64,000 bases of DNA from Polyangiaceae bacterium (GTDB lineage: Bacteria; Myxococcota_A; Polyangia; Polyangiales; Polyangiaceae), in assembly GCA_019637295.1 (NCBI GenBank), contig JAHBVX010000009.1:248001-312000 (forward strand), given 5' to 3'. The number at the start of each line of letters is the position of its first letter. Position 1 is the first letter of the stretch. The notes under the pieces were generated by a model. The model was given only the letters and a program-made list of their open reading frames with translations, had not been told where the DNA came from and did no database searches. Both the position numbers and the translations under genes were made by a program. This document shows positions 25,657 through 34,096 of this stretch, one piece after another.

Positions 25657-26751
25657 ATGAAGCGCAGCTCGTCCTTCGCGGTGGTGGTGGGGCTCTTGGG
25701 ATCCGTCGGATGCTCACCCGCCACACCCGACTACGGTGAGCGGGCCCCGGACACGGCTCGCGTCATCGAGCGGGTCGCCAAGCTCTCCACGGCGTACTGC
25801 TCGGTGCAGGTCAAGGGGAAGGGCAAACGCGACATGGAGCTCGACTACTTGCCCCACGTGATCGCGTGCGAGAACAACGGCGCTGGACTCGAGGCGCTCA
25901 AGGCGCAGGCCATCGCCGCCCGCTCGGTGGCCTACTACGAGATGGCGACCAACGGTTCGATCTGCGACAGCCAAGGCTGCCAGGTGTACAGCTGCAGCAA
26001 CAAGCCGGGCCCGCTCCACTACCAGGCCGTCGGCGAGACGGCGCAGCAGTATCTGGCCTACGCGAGCATGCTGACGTACGCGTTCTACGTCGCGGGGGAC
26101 TCGAGCGTGTCCGGACCGAGCTGCATCGACTCGGGCGGAACGACCACCAAGTACATCACCTACAACGACGGCAAATCGGGCAAGAGCGTGACCCAGACGA
26201 AGCTCGGGTACGTCGGGCCCCCGGGGTTCGGTCAGAATCGCGGCTGCATGGGTCAGTGGGGTGCGCGTTGCCTCGAGAGCTCGGGCCGCGATGCGCACGG
26301 GATCTTGCGCTTCTACTACGGCGCGGACATCGAGGTCGTCACCGCGCCCGGCAGCTGTCCCGCGCCGCCCGGCGGCAAGCCTCCGGCGCCGAGCCCCGAG
26401 CCCGAGCCCGAGCCCACCCCCGCTCCCGACCCCGACCCGAGCCCCGCTCCGGCAGCGGGCGCTTCCTGTGCGGGTCTGTGCGGCGCGCAAGCGCCCCAGG
26501 GCTGCTACTGCGACGCGGACTGCGCGGGCTACGGGGACTGCTGCGCGGACTACGCCTCGGTGTGCGGAGGCGGCGGGAGCCCTCCGAGCGAGCCGACTCC
26601 GCCGCCGCAGACGCCACCGCCCGGCTCCGGAGCGAGCTGCGTCGGCTTCTGCGGCAGCTCGAGTCCAGTGCCCGGCGGCAGCTGCTACTGCGACGACTCG
26701 TGCGAGACCTTCGGTGACTGCTGCGCCGACTTCGTCAACGCCTGCTACTGA
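25657..26751 (+). CDS. SpoIID-domain lipoprotein with two somatomedin-B-like domains
   Basis: 364 residues from the ATG at 25657. Signal MKRSSSFAVVVGLLGSVGC ends in lipobox SVGC. Residues about 45-240 match SpoIID/LytB: LDYLPHVIACENNGAGLEALKAQAIAARSVAYYEM, GQNRGCMGQWGARCLES. In SpoIID the EALKAQA region supplies the catalytic Glu of a glycan-cleaving activity; the Glu here is E in GLEALKAQA. After a Pro/Glu/Asp-rich linker come two Cys-rich repeats, CAGLCGAQ...CYCDADCAGYGDCCADYASVC and CVGFCGSS...CYCDDSCETFGDCCADFVNAC, matching the eight-cysteine somatomedin-B spacing. Such domains are mainly known from animals. It is probably an envelope peptidoglycan-processing lipoprotein. Confidence 0.85.
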   Translation: MKRSSSFAVVVGLLGSVGCSPATPDYGERAPDTARVIERVAKLSTAYCSVQVKGKGKRDMELDYLPHVIACENNGAGLEALKAQAIAARSVAYYEMATNGSICDSQGCQVYSCSNKPGPLHYQAVGETAQQYLAYASMLTYAFYVAGDSSVSGPSCIDSGGTTTKYITYNDGKSGKSVTQTKLGYVGPPGFGQNRGCMGQWGARCLESSGRDAHGILRFYYGADIEVVTAPGSCPAPPGGKPPAPSPEPEPEPTPAPDPDPSPAPAAGASCAGLCGAQAPQGCYCDADCAGYGDCCADYASVCGGGGSPPSEPTPPPQTPPPGSGASCVGFCGSSSPVPGGSCYCDDSCETFGDCCADFVNACY

Positions 26752-26777
26752 AGCGTCGCGACCCCCCCCGTGGCCCG

Positions 26778-27842
26778 TCAGGCGGCCGCGGTGTTCGCGG
26801 CGGCCGCGGGGCTCGCCTCGGGTCCGGTGCTCGCGGCGCGAGTGGGCCGGAGCCTGGGCGACAGTTGCTCGAGGGTGCGTAGCTCGAGCGCGCCACGCAG
26901 CTCCGCGCTCTCGAGCAGCGCTTGGCGAACTCGCTCGCGCCCCTGGCCCATGCTCTTGCCGTCCAGGGCCAGGTGCGAGCCGTTCTTCTCGACTACCCCG
27001 CAGCGCAGCGCCGTGTCGAGCAGATCCGTGGCCGCGTCGATACCGACACCCCAGCGCACGTCGAACTCTGCCTCGGCGAAGGGCGGCGCTACCTTGTTCT
27101 TGACGACCCGCACGCGGGTGCGGTTGCCCACCACGGCGTCGCCCGCCTCCACCTTGCCGATGCGCCGAACGTCGAGGCGAACACTCGAGTAGTACTTCAG
27201 CGCCGTGCCGCCCGGAGTGGTCTCGGGGCTCCCGAATACGACGCCGATCTTCTGACGGAGTTGGTTGATGAAGATGAGCGTCGTGTCCATGCGGTTGGTC
27301 AGCGACGCGAGCTTGCGCAGTCCCTTGCTCATGAGGCGCGCCTGCAGGCCCATGTGGACGTCGCCCATGTCGCCGTCGATCTCCGCCTTGGGCACCAGCG
27401 CCGCGACCGAGTCGATCACGATCAGATCCAGCGCGCCGGAGCGGGTGAGCAGCTCCGCGATGTCGAGGGCCTGCTCGCCGCAGTCGGGCTGGGAGACCAG
27501 CAGTCGGGACAGGTCGATGCCCACGGCGCGGGCGTAGCGCAGATCGAAGGCGTGCTCGGCGTCGATGAACGCCGCCAGGCCCCCGGCCTTCTGCACCTCG
27601 GCGATGGCGTGCAAGCTCAGCGTCGTCTTGCCGCTGGACTCGGGTCCGTACACCTCGATGATGCGCCCGCGCGGGTATCCCCCCACGCCCAGGGCTTCGT
27701 CGAGGGCCAGGCATCCGCTCGAGATCACGGGGATCTGCTCGGTACCCGCGTCGTCGCCCAGGCGCATGATGGCGCCTTTGCCGTGCGCCTTCTCGACGCT
27801 GGCGACGAGATCCCGGAGGTCGTGTGTGTTGGAAGTGGCCAT
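26778..27842 (-). CDS. recA: RecA recombinase
   Basis: 354 residues, standard length. Walker [10 protein letters not shown] is at about residue 66-74, Walker [17 protein letters not shown] at about 140, loop 1 [23 protein letters not shown], loop 2 region [22 protein letters not shown], and the signature ALKYYSSVR. The C-terminus is Ala/Pro-rich, unlike the acidic tail of E. coli RecA. It forms ATP-dependent filaments on single-stranded DNA for strand exchange and SOS induction. Ribosome-binding site CAGGAGA is 8 bp before the ATG. It lies 70 bp downstream of comM on the same strand; no LexA-type box is visible in that gap. Confidence 0.97.
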   Translation of the reverse strand: MATSNTHDLRDLVASVEKAHGKGAIMRLGDDAGTEQIPVISSGCLALDEALGVGGYPRGRIIEVYGPESSGKTTLSLHAIAEVQKAGGLAAFIDAEHAFDLRYARAVGIDLSRLLVSQPDCGEQALDIAELLTRSGALDLIVIDSVAALVPKAEIDGDMGDVHMGLQARLMSKGLRKLASLTNRMDTTLIFINQLRQKIGVVFGSPETTPGGTALKYYSSVRLDVRRIGKVEAGDAVVGNRTRVRVVKNKVAPPFAEAEFDVRWGVGIDAATDLLDTALRCGVVEKNGSHLALDGKSMGQGRERVRQALLESAELRGALELRTLEQLSPRLRPTRAASTGPEASPAAAANTAAA

Positions 27843-27912
27843 GGTGTTCTCCTGTTGGTTGCGTTGTGCGTTGAGGCAGAGCCCTGGGGGGCTCGCGGGT
27901 TGGCAGCCGGCG

Positions 27913-29496
27913 CTAGCTCGTCACCTCTCGGTCCAGCAGCCTGCCGCTGATGGCTTCGGCGATGTGGGGACCGCGGACCCGCGCAGAGTCGGCGAGATCC
28001 GCGATGGTTCGCGCCACCCGCAGCACGCGCACGTACGCGCGCGCCGACAATCCGAGTCGACTGATGGCGGCGTCGAGCAGGCGGCGACCTTCCGAGTCCG
28101 GCGCGGCGACGCTGTCGAGCTCGGCGCGGCTCAGCGTCGCGTTCACGCCCGCGGACACCTCGCCTGCGGCGCGGCGCGACACAGCACAGGCTCGAGCCGC
28201 CTCGACGCGCGCACGCACGCTGGCAGACGGCTCACCGTTGGCGGTCGAGCACAGCGCGAGGGTGTCCACCGGGGGCACGCCCACGTGCAGATCGATGCGG
28301 TCCAGGAGCGGCCCCGAGAGGCGGGACAGGTAGCGACGGCGAGCCTCGTCCGAGCAGCGGCAGGGGCGGCGCGGGTGGCCGAAGTAGCCGCACGGGCAGG
28401 GATTGACCGCCGCGACCACGAGCGGGCGCGCGGGGAACCACGCGCGCGCCCGAGCGCGGGCGATGCACACCTGGCCGTCCTCCAGGGGCTGGCGCAGGGC
28501 TTCGAGCGCGCCGCGACGGAACTCCGCCAGCTCGTCCAGGAACAGCACGCCGTGGTGAGCCAGGCTCACCTCGCCCGGGCGGGGCACCTCCCCGCCGCCC
28601 ACCAGTCCGGCTTCGCTCACCGAGTGATGCGGCGCGCGGAAGGGACGCACGCTGACGCCGCCCTCGTCCGGATCCACGAGCCCCGCGACGCTGTGGACCT
28701 TGGTCGTCTCGAGCGCCTCGTCGAAGCTCAGCGGCGGCAGGATCGTGGGCAAGAGACGGGCGAGGAGCGTCTTGCCGCCGCCGGGGGGCCCGATCAGCAG
28801 CAGGTTGTGCCCGCCGGCCGCGGCGATCTCGAGCGCGCGGCGAGCGGCGGACTGTCCGCGCACGTCGCTCAGATCGCCGAAGCGCTGCTCCGCGCAGCCA
28901 GCGTGGAGGCGCGTGGCCGCGACGGGCGGGAGCCCGCGCTGTCCGCGCAGGTGAGCGACCACGTCCTCGAGGTGAGCCGCTCCGAACGCGGTGATGCCGG
29001 ACACCAGCCCGGCCTCTCGCGCGTTGCGCGCCGGCACGATGGCGTGGCGTAGCCCTCGCGCTCGCGCACCCTCGAGCTGGGGGAGCACACCGCGCACCGG
29101 ACGGAGGCTGCCGTCGAGGGCGAGCTCGCCGAGCACCAGGATGCCCTCGAGCGCCGCACAGGGGAGCTGATCGAGGGCCGCGAGGGCGGAGAGGGCGATG
29201 GCGAGATCGAGCGCCGCTCCCGTCTTCTTCAGATCTGCGGGCGCCAGGTTGATGGTCACCGCGTGCTCGTCGAGCAGCACCCCGAGCCGCGCCAGCGCGC
29301 TGCTGACGCGCACGCGGGCCTCGCGCACCGACGCCTGCGCGAGCCCGACGATCTGATAGAACGATGGGCCCCGGGTGCAGCACACCTCCACGGTGATGGC
29401 GTGCGCGTCGAGCCCCATCACGGCGCTGGCCTGGGCGATGCCGAGCCCGAGCGGCTTGCCCGCGATGACTGCCTGGGTGCTGGCGGTGGCGACCAT
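27913..29496 (-). CDS. comM: ComM/YifB-type Mg-chelatase-like AAA+ ATPase
   Basis: 527 residues. The N-terminal Lon-like domain reads [41 protein letters not shown], followed by [18 protein letters not shown] and RPVRGVLPQ. The AAA+ part has Walker [54 protein letters not shown], Walker [12 protein letters not shown] and the Cys-rich insertion [17 protein letters not shown]. ComM is a hexameric helicase that speeds branch migration during natural transformation. It heads an apparent comM-recA pair. The 3' repeat element of the DUF2236 gene lies upstream. Confidence 0.95.
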   Translation of the reverse strand: MVATASTQAVIAGKPLGLGIAQASAVMGLDAHAITVEVCCTRGPSFYQIVGLAQASVREARVRVSSALARLGVLLDEHAVTINLAPADLKKTGAALDLAIALSALAALDQLPCAALEGILVLGELALDGSLRPVRGVLPQLEGARARGLRHAIVPARNAREAGLVSGITAFGAAHLEDVVAHLRGQRGLPPVAATRLHAGCAEQRFGDLSDVRGQSAARRALEIAAAGGHNLLLIGPPGGGKTLLARLLPTILPPLSFDEALETTKVHSVAGLVDPDEGGVSVRPFRAPHHSVSEAGLVGGGEVPRPGEVSLAHHGVLFLDELAEFRRGALEALRQPLEDGQVCIARARARAWFPARPLVVAAVNPCPCGYFGHPRRPCRCSDEARRRYLSRLSGPLLDRIDLHVGVPPVDTLALCSTANGEPSASVRARVEAARACAVSRRAAGEVSAGVNATLSRAELDSVAAPDSEGRRLLDAAISRLGLSARAYVRVLRVARTIADLADSARVRGPHIAEAISGRLLDREVTS

Positions 29497-29612
29497 GCCT
29501 GCCGCATGAGCACCCGGCGTGCCAGCTCTGCTGCAGGCAATTTCCCGACAAATCCGAGCGCTCGGGGGGTGGCGGCGGGTGGCGGCCGGCGGCGGTGCGC
29601 CAGGGGCGCGCG

Positions 29613-29764
29613 CTCAAGAGCTGTCGAATAATCGACAGCTCTTTCATTCTTTCACCGGGGAGGCACGCGCCTCCCCGCCCCGCCGAAGTGAATTCGTCGG
29701 GGCCCCACCCCACGCGGGGCCGGCTCCGCCGGCGCGAACTGGGTCAATTCTTGACAGCCCTTCA
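29613..29764 (-). repeat. Hairpin-chain 3' repeat, copy 1
   Basis: About 152 bp, read leftward. It starts with the TGA stop of the DUF2236 gene (TGAAGGGCTGTCAAGAATTGACCC) and ends in the perfect 12-bp stem AAGAGCTGTCGA-TTAT-TCGACAGCTCTT. Between them are a GCCGGC-GGA-GCCGGC hairpin, a CCCCGACGA/TCGGCGGGG stem and GGGGAGGC-GCGT-GCCTCCCC. Clearly homologous to 48888-49019 and 55256-55404. It fills most of the 265 bp between this gene and comM. Confidence 0.93.
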
Positions 29765-30727
29765 GCGCTCGGCGCGGCGAGTGAACCCGGCTACGGACGC
29801 GAGCACTGGCAGCCGAGCCTCCACGAAGCGGGCGATCGGATCCGTGTCGCCCCTGCCCGACACGCGGCGCAGGGCGTGGCTGTACGCCGGGACGACGCGC
29901 AGCCGCTCGGGGATGCGCGGGTACACGCGCCGCAAGGACGCCATGGACGCGCGAAACACCCGCCGCTCGGCCGACTCGAAGCGCAGGCCGAAGGGCGCGC
30001 GCAGGCGCTCGGGCATGAGCCCCGCCGTCATCGACTTCAGCCAGCGGAGGGGCGGCTGGGCCGCTCGCGACGGCGCCTGGAACAGGAACTCGCCCAGCTC
30101 TCGCGCCGGGCGGCCCACGGCGATGGTGTCGCTCGCGAGCATGTCACGCATGTAGTCGTCGAAGGCGCGCGAGTCTCTGGGAACGTGGCGGTCGCGCAGA
30201 CCGAAGAGCAACGCGAAGCGTTTGGTCTCTTGGTAGTACGCCTCTCGCTCGACCGGACGAAGCGGCCCGAAGACGGACTCGTACACCAGCAGGGCCGAGT
30301 CGATGAGTGTAGCGTGGACCCAGAGCAGGCCGCCTTCGTCGTTCGCGTCGTAGCGGTCACCGCGCCGGAACGCGCCGACGTCCTCGTCGATGGTGCCGTG
30401 AATGCGGGTGTGAATGGCGTGCACGCGTCTGGCCGAGCGCAACGCCTGGCCGAGCTCGCCGAACACCATGGCGTACACGTTGTCGAAGGTGCGCTGGAAG
30501 CGGCCGAGGGGATCGCTGCGGGTGGCGGAGTGTTGATCCACCGCGTGCGCGACGAAGGGGTGGGCCAGCTGCAGCAGCGCGGCTCGCCCTCCGCCGAGGA
30601 ACAGCACGCTCTCGCGGTCGATGCGCCAGGACCAGCTCCCCGGACCCGTGAGCCCGTGCTCGGGCCTGACCACGGAGGCCGCCAGTTCGTCGAGCGCGGC
30701 GGCCAGATCCTCTCGGCTGACGGTCAT
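29762..30727 (-). CDS. DUF2236 (MpaB-like oxygenase) family protein
   Basis: 321 residues. DUF2236 marks: SWSWRIDRESVLFLGGGRAALLQLAHPFVAHAVDQHSATRSDPLGRFQRTF, then RVHAIHTRIHG, VHATLIDSALLVYESVFGPL and YYQETKRFALLFGL, followed by RAFDDYMRDML. The family contains conserved histidines (here in AHPFVAH, RVHAIHTRIHG and WVHATL) that bind heme in characterised latex-clearing-protein relatives, and some members are oxygenases. The actual reaction here is unknown. It is cytoplasmic by lack of a signal. Its stop codon is the first base triplet of a hairpin-chain repeat. Confidence 0.88.
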   Translation of the reverse strand: MTVSREDLAAALDELAASVVRPEHGLTGPGSWSWRIDRESVLFLGGGRAALLQLAHPFVAHAVDQHSATRSDPLGRFQRTFDNVYAMVFGELGQALRSARRVHAIHTRIHGTIDEDVGAFRRGDRYDANDEGGLLWVHATLIDSALLVYESVFGPLRPVEREAYYQETKRFALLFGLRDRHVPRDSRAFDDYMRDMLASDTIAVGRPARELGEFLFQAPSRAAQPPLRWLKSMTAGLMPERLRAPFGLRFESAERRVFRASMASLRRVYPRIPERLRVVPAYSHALRRVSGRGDTDPIARFVEARLPVLASVAGFTRRAER

Positions 30728-30754
30728 GCCTCGCTCTCGACCGCGCGCGGCGCG

Positions 30755-32869
30755 CTACTGAGGAACCTGCACCGAGCAGAACCCGTTGATGCACACGTTG
30801 GACTTGTCGCAGCAGTCCGCGCCCGTCGTGCACTTCTCCTGCGGCAGCGAGCACTCGTTGTCCGGGGTGTCGTTGGAGCACACGAGCTGGCCGGTGGTCT
30901 TGTCCGGTTGGCAGTAGCCGTTGCAGCACTGGTCGCCGGACTCGCAGCTCTCGCCGTCCGGGCGGCAGGGATCGAGCACCCAGAACGCACGCGAGTTGCC
31001 GGCCAAGAGCTCCTGCCCGGGCAGGTAGAAGGCGGGGTGGCTCGCGTCGGTGCCCGGCGCGGCGTTGAGGTTGACCGCGGCGACCCACAGCTTCTTGGGG
31101 GTGATGTGCTGGACCAGGTTGACTCCGCGGGGATCGCTGCAGAACGGCGGGATGGTCGCCACGTTGCCGTACATGCGGCGGCTGACGAACACCACCCAGA
31201 CGTAGCCGCCGGAGCTGACGGGGTTGACCGTGGGTTCGTAGTTGAGGTTCACGTCGTCGCCGTGATCGGCGTCGATGTTACCGACCTGCACGCCGTCCGC
31301 GGTGCAGCTCATGCTCGTGGGCGCGGCTAGCTTGGGCAGGGTGCTGGTGCCGGTGCCGTCGAGACCGTTGAGGCGGTTCAGCAGGGTGACGCTCGAGCTC
31401 CCCGCCATGTTCGTGAAGTAGATCTGCGCCTTGGCGCCCTTGCGCGTCCACAGCGCGCCCGAGTTGTTGCCGTCGCTACCAGCCTGGGACTGGCGGTGAA
31501 ACACGACCTTGTTGCTGTCGGGGAAGAACGCCGGCCAGCCGGGGCGTGTCTGGGCTGGCTGCCCGGTGAAGTCCGCGACCTCCACGGGATTGGTGAAGCT
31601 CAGCGTGGTCACGTCGAAGTCCATCGCGATCAGCTTCTGCGCAGGGTTGGTGACGCCGGGGCCGGTCATGGGGTTGAAGACGACGCGCTTGCCGTCGGGT
31701 GAGAACATGGGCGTGCCCACGTTGGTCGTGACCCCGTTCAGGCCGCTGCTGGCGAGCGGCGCGGCGGCGCCGGGCATGGGCAACAGCTGCCCGCTGGGCG
31801 ACAGCGCCATCGAGCCATCCGGGTACAATCCGGGGTACTCGGCGCCCACCGCCATCGCCGTCTCCGTCACGGAGGTGGGCGTCAGCTCGTAGGACGCGCT
31901 GGCGGCCGTGTTGTCGCCGCGCTGCGCGATCAAGCGTGAGCCATCCGCCGCGACCGAGTGGCACACCCGGCACTGCGCCGAGCCGCCGTTGCTACCGGCC
32001 ACCAGCGCCGGGCCCGAGTCGCCCACGCGGATGGACAGCACTGCGCCACCGATGGCCGGTCGACCGAAGGTGCCCTTGTAGCTGAAGGAACCGGACTGGG
32101 TGGACAGCTCGATCTGGATCGCGTCGGCGTCGCCCGTGGACCAGCGCCAGGCGAGCAGCGGCGCCAAGATGCCACGCGGGAACACGGTCTCGTCGTACGG
32201 GTAGAGCAACTCGAGACCTTGCGCGGAGCCGTCGCCCACTGGGCTGCCCAGCGCCGCCAAGAGTGAGGTGTCCGTCACCGCGCCGCCCAGACCTTCACCG
32301 CCAACCCCCGCGATGCCGCCGCCCGCGGTCAGGGACGGGACGTCGCTCGCGATCTGCCCCGCTTGCTCCGGGTTCGTGGCATCGGCGCCGTTCTGTTCGC
32401 TGACGAGCTTGACGAGCACCTGACGATCGACGAGCTGTCCGCTCAGGCCCGCGGTGACCTTGACCAGGCCCCCGATCTTGCCCGTGGGTGTGAACACGCC
32501 CGTGTCCGAGGTGCCGAGGGTGATGCTGCCGATCTCGCCGCGGTCCACCGCCCAGGCCACCGCTGCCGGCTGCCCGTTCAACGTGGCGTTGTAGGTAACG
32601 GTCGGCGCGGTGCTGCCCAAGGGCACAGTGATGGTTTGCTGCGCGCTCGGCTGCACGTCGAAGCCCTGCGCCGAGTCACCGGTGTTGGAGTCGAGCACGA
32701 CCTGGGCGTCGTTGCCGCCGCCGCCGGTGCTGGAGTCACCGCCACCGTCGGCGGGCGGCAAGGTGTCTTTCGTCGCGACGTCGCTGCTGCCTCCGCACGC
32801 GGCGAACGCGCCCGCGATCGTCGCCGCAGCCCAGAGCGCCAGCCAACCCGTCGACTTCTTCGCGAACAT
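30755..32869 (-). CDS. Propeller-type lipoprotein with CxxCH motif and Cys-rich tail
   Basis: 704 residues. Signal MFAKKSTGWLALWAAATIAGAFAAC with lipobox FAAC and a Gly/Asp/Ser-rich linker. Residues about 75-170 look like an Ig-type domain (VPLGSTAPTVTYNATLNGQPAAVAWAVDRGEIG). From about 230 on, TolB/PD40-like blades are visible (MFSPDGKRVVFNPM, WPAFFPDSNKVVFHRQ). A single CRVCH motif, the c-type heme attachment signature, sits between blades near residue 300. The last 60 residues are Cys-rich (GESCESGDQCCNGYCQP, EKCTTGADCCDKSNVCINGFC), a knottin-like pattern common in myxobacterial lipoproteins. It could bind heme at the cell surface, but a lone CxxCH may also be structural. Downstream genes are on the same strand. 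Confidence 0.8.
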   Translation of the reverse strand: MFAKKSTGWLALWAAATIAGAFAACGGSSDVATKDTLPPADGGGDSSTGGGGNDAQVVLDSNTGDSAQGFDVQPSAQQTITVPLGSTAPTVTYNATLNGQPAAVAWAVDRGEIGSITLGTSDTGVFTPTGKIGGLVKVTAGLSGQLVDRQVLVKLVSEQNGADATNPEQAGQIASDVPSLTAGGGIAGVGGEGLGGAVTDTSLLAALGSPVGDGSAQGLELLYPYDETVFPRGILAPLLAWRWSTGDADAIQIELSTQSGSFSYKGTFGRPAIGGAVLSIRVGDSGPALVAGSNGGSAQCRVCHSVAADGSRLIAQRGDNTAASASYELTPTSVTETAMAVGAEYPGLYPDGSMALSPSGQLLPMPGAAAPLASSGLNGVTTNVGTPMFSPDGKRVVFNPMTGPGVTNPAQKLIAMDFDVTTLSFTNPVEVADFTGQPAQTRPGWPAFFPDSNKVVFHRQSQAGSDGNNSGALWTRKGAKAQIYFTNMAGSSSVTLLNRLNGLDGTGTSTLPKLAAPTSMSCTADGVQVGNIDADHGDDVNLNYEPTVNPVSSGGYVWVVFVSRRMYGNVATIPPFCSDPRGVNLVQHITPKKLWVAAVNLNAAPGTDASHPAFYLPGQELLAGNSRAFWVLDPCRPDGESCESGDQCCNGYCQPDKTTGQLVCSNDTPDNECSLPQEKCTTGADCCDKSNVCINGFCSVQVPQ

Positions 32870-32913
32870 GCCTGCAGGATAGCGCAGCTCGCGGTGCGAA
32901 TCCACGAGCGGGG

Positions 32914-33426
32914 CTAGTCGAGCTCGATCGTCTTGGAGTAGAACAGCGCCGGCGCGGGCGGGCTGCCGTAGCGGATGGGGCCGAAGCCGGCCCGATCGTA
33001 GATGCTCTTGGCGCGCGCGTTGCCCTCGTGCACTTCCAGGGTGATGCGGCAGCAACCGAGCGCGCGTGCCTTGGCCTCGACGGCGGCGAGCAGCTGCCGG
33101 CCCACGCCGGTCCCGCGGGCGTCCGGCAACACGGCCAGGTCGTGGATGTTGATGAGGGGGCGCGCGTTGAAGGTGGAGAAGCCGAGGAAGCACGTCGCGA
33201 TGCCCACGGGGCGCTGGCCCGCGTAGGCGAGCAGCACGATGGTCGTGGGGTGGCGCTGCAGACCCTCGACTAGGCGCGCCAGGACGTCATCGGCGAGTGG
33301 ACCGGCGTTGCCCATGGGATCTTCCGCGTAGGCGGCGGTGAGCGCGACGATGGCGCGCTGATGCTCGGCGACCGACAGCTCGGCCTCGACGATCCGTGCT
33401 TGCGCGTGCAGTTCGTGACCCGTCAT
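32914..33426 (-). CDS. GNAT family N-acetyltransferase
   Basis: 170 residues from the ATG at 33426. The acetyl-CoA binding core is clear: INIHDLAVLPDARGTGVGRQLLAAVEAKARALGCCRITLEVHEGNARAKSIYDRAGFG, with the pyrophosphate loop RGTGVG in the usual R/Q-x-x-G-x-G/A form. It transfers an acetyl group to an amine; the acceptor is unknown. Its ATG precedes the neighbouring hypothetical gene's stop by 2 bp spacing (33426 and 33429), suggesting one transcription unit. Confidence 0.92.
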   Translation of the reverse strand: MTGHELHAQARIVEAELSVAEHQRAIVALTAAYAEDPMGNAGPLADDVLARLVEGLQRHPTTIVLLAYAGQRPVGIATCFLGFSTFNARPLINIHDLAVLPDARGTGVGRQLLAAVEAKARALGCCRITLEVHEGNARAKSIYDRAGFGPIRYGSPPAPALFYSKTIELD

Positions 33427-33428
33427 CG

Positions 33429-34049
33429 TCAGCTCCAGGTACACTCGTACTCGGCGCCGTCCTTGCGCGAGCTGAGCAGCGTGACGACGACGTTGGCGCC
33501 GCGCGATGACTCCATCACCGCCTGGAAGCCGGTCGCGGTGCAGCGATGCACGAGCGGAGCCCAGAGGCCGGTGGGGTGCTTCACTCCGAGGGTCGCGCGA
33601 CCGTCGCCCACCTGGGTCTCGAGCTTCACGCCCTGGTGCAGGACCTTCCACGCGATGGGCGCCGCCCGCAGCAGCACGCTCGGGGAGGAGGCGCGGCTGA
33701 TCGCGCGGTAGAGCTTGGAGTGCGACAGTCGTCGATTCGTCTCCGCTTGCCACTCGATCACCTGCTCGTCAGTCATCCCGTGAGCGTCCGCGATGGCGTA
33801 GTGTGCGGCGACGCTGAGCGCCTCGGGTAGCCAGGCGTTCACCGCCGGTGGCTCGCGCAGCACGTCGCGCAGCTCGGCGGGTAGGTCCGGCTCGAAGCGA
33901 TCCCAGGGCGCCACCTCCAGCGAGCCGCGCAGTATGCTGCCCTTGGCCCGACACGAGGGGTAGGAGAGCACCCCACCGGGCAGGCCCGCCAGGTAGCCGG
34001 ACAAGCGCGAGAAGCGGCTCGGGAGGGCCAAGCGCCCGCAGCCTAGCAC
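33429..34049 (-). CDS. Hypothetical protein, possibly V4R/DUF2378-like fold
   Basis: 206 residues from a GTG at 34049; a TTG at 34031 is an alternative. It begins LGCGRLALPSRFSRLSGYLAGLPGG, then AKGSILRGSLEVAPWDRFEPDLPAELRDVLREPPAVNAWLPEALSVAAHYAIAD, and ends with a probable small-molecule domain (VLHQGVKLETQVGDGRATLGVKHPTGLWAPLVHRCTATGFQAVMESSRGANVVVTLLSS). The length and the late Gly/His/Cys pattern recall the heme-NO-binding-associated domain set found in myxobacteria, but the match is weak. It is 2 bp from the GNAT gene downstream, so the two are probably cotranscribed. Confidence 0.6.
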   Translation of the reverse strand: MLGCGRLALPSRFSRLSGYLAGLPGGVLSYPSCRAKGSILRGSLEVAPWDRFEPDLPAELRDVLREPPAVNAWLPEALSVAAHYAIADAHGMTDEQVIEWQAETNRRLSHSKLYRAISRASSPSVLLRAAPIAWKVLHQGVKLETQVGDGRATLGVKHPTGLWAPLVHRCTATGFQAVMESSRGANVVVTLLSSRKDGAEYECTWS

Positions 34050-34096
34050 CCGCCCCGCGACGCATGGAAGCGGCGCGTGGGCAGGGCGGTGTTGGC

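Noticed and set aside
27843-27912. SOS box before recA
   Set aside because: No CTGT-N8-ACAG or other clear LexA-type palindrome is present in the 70 bp.
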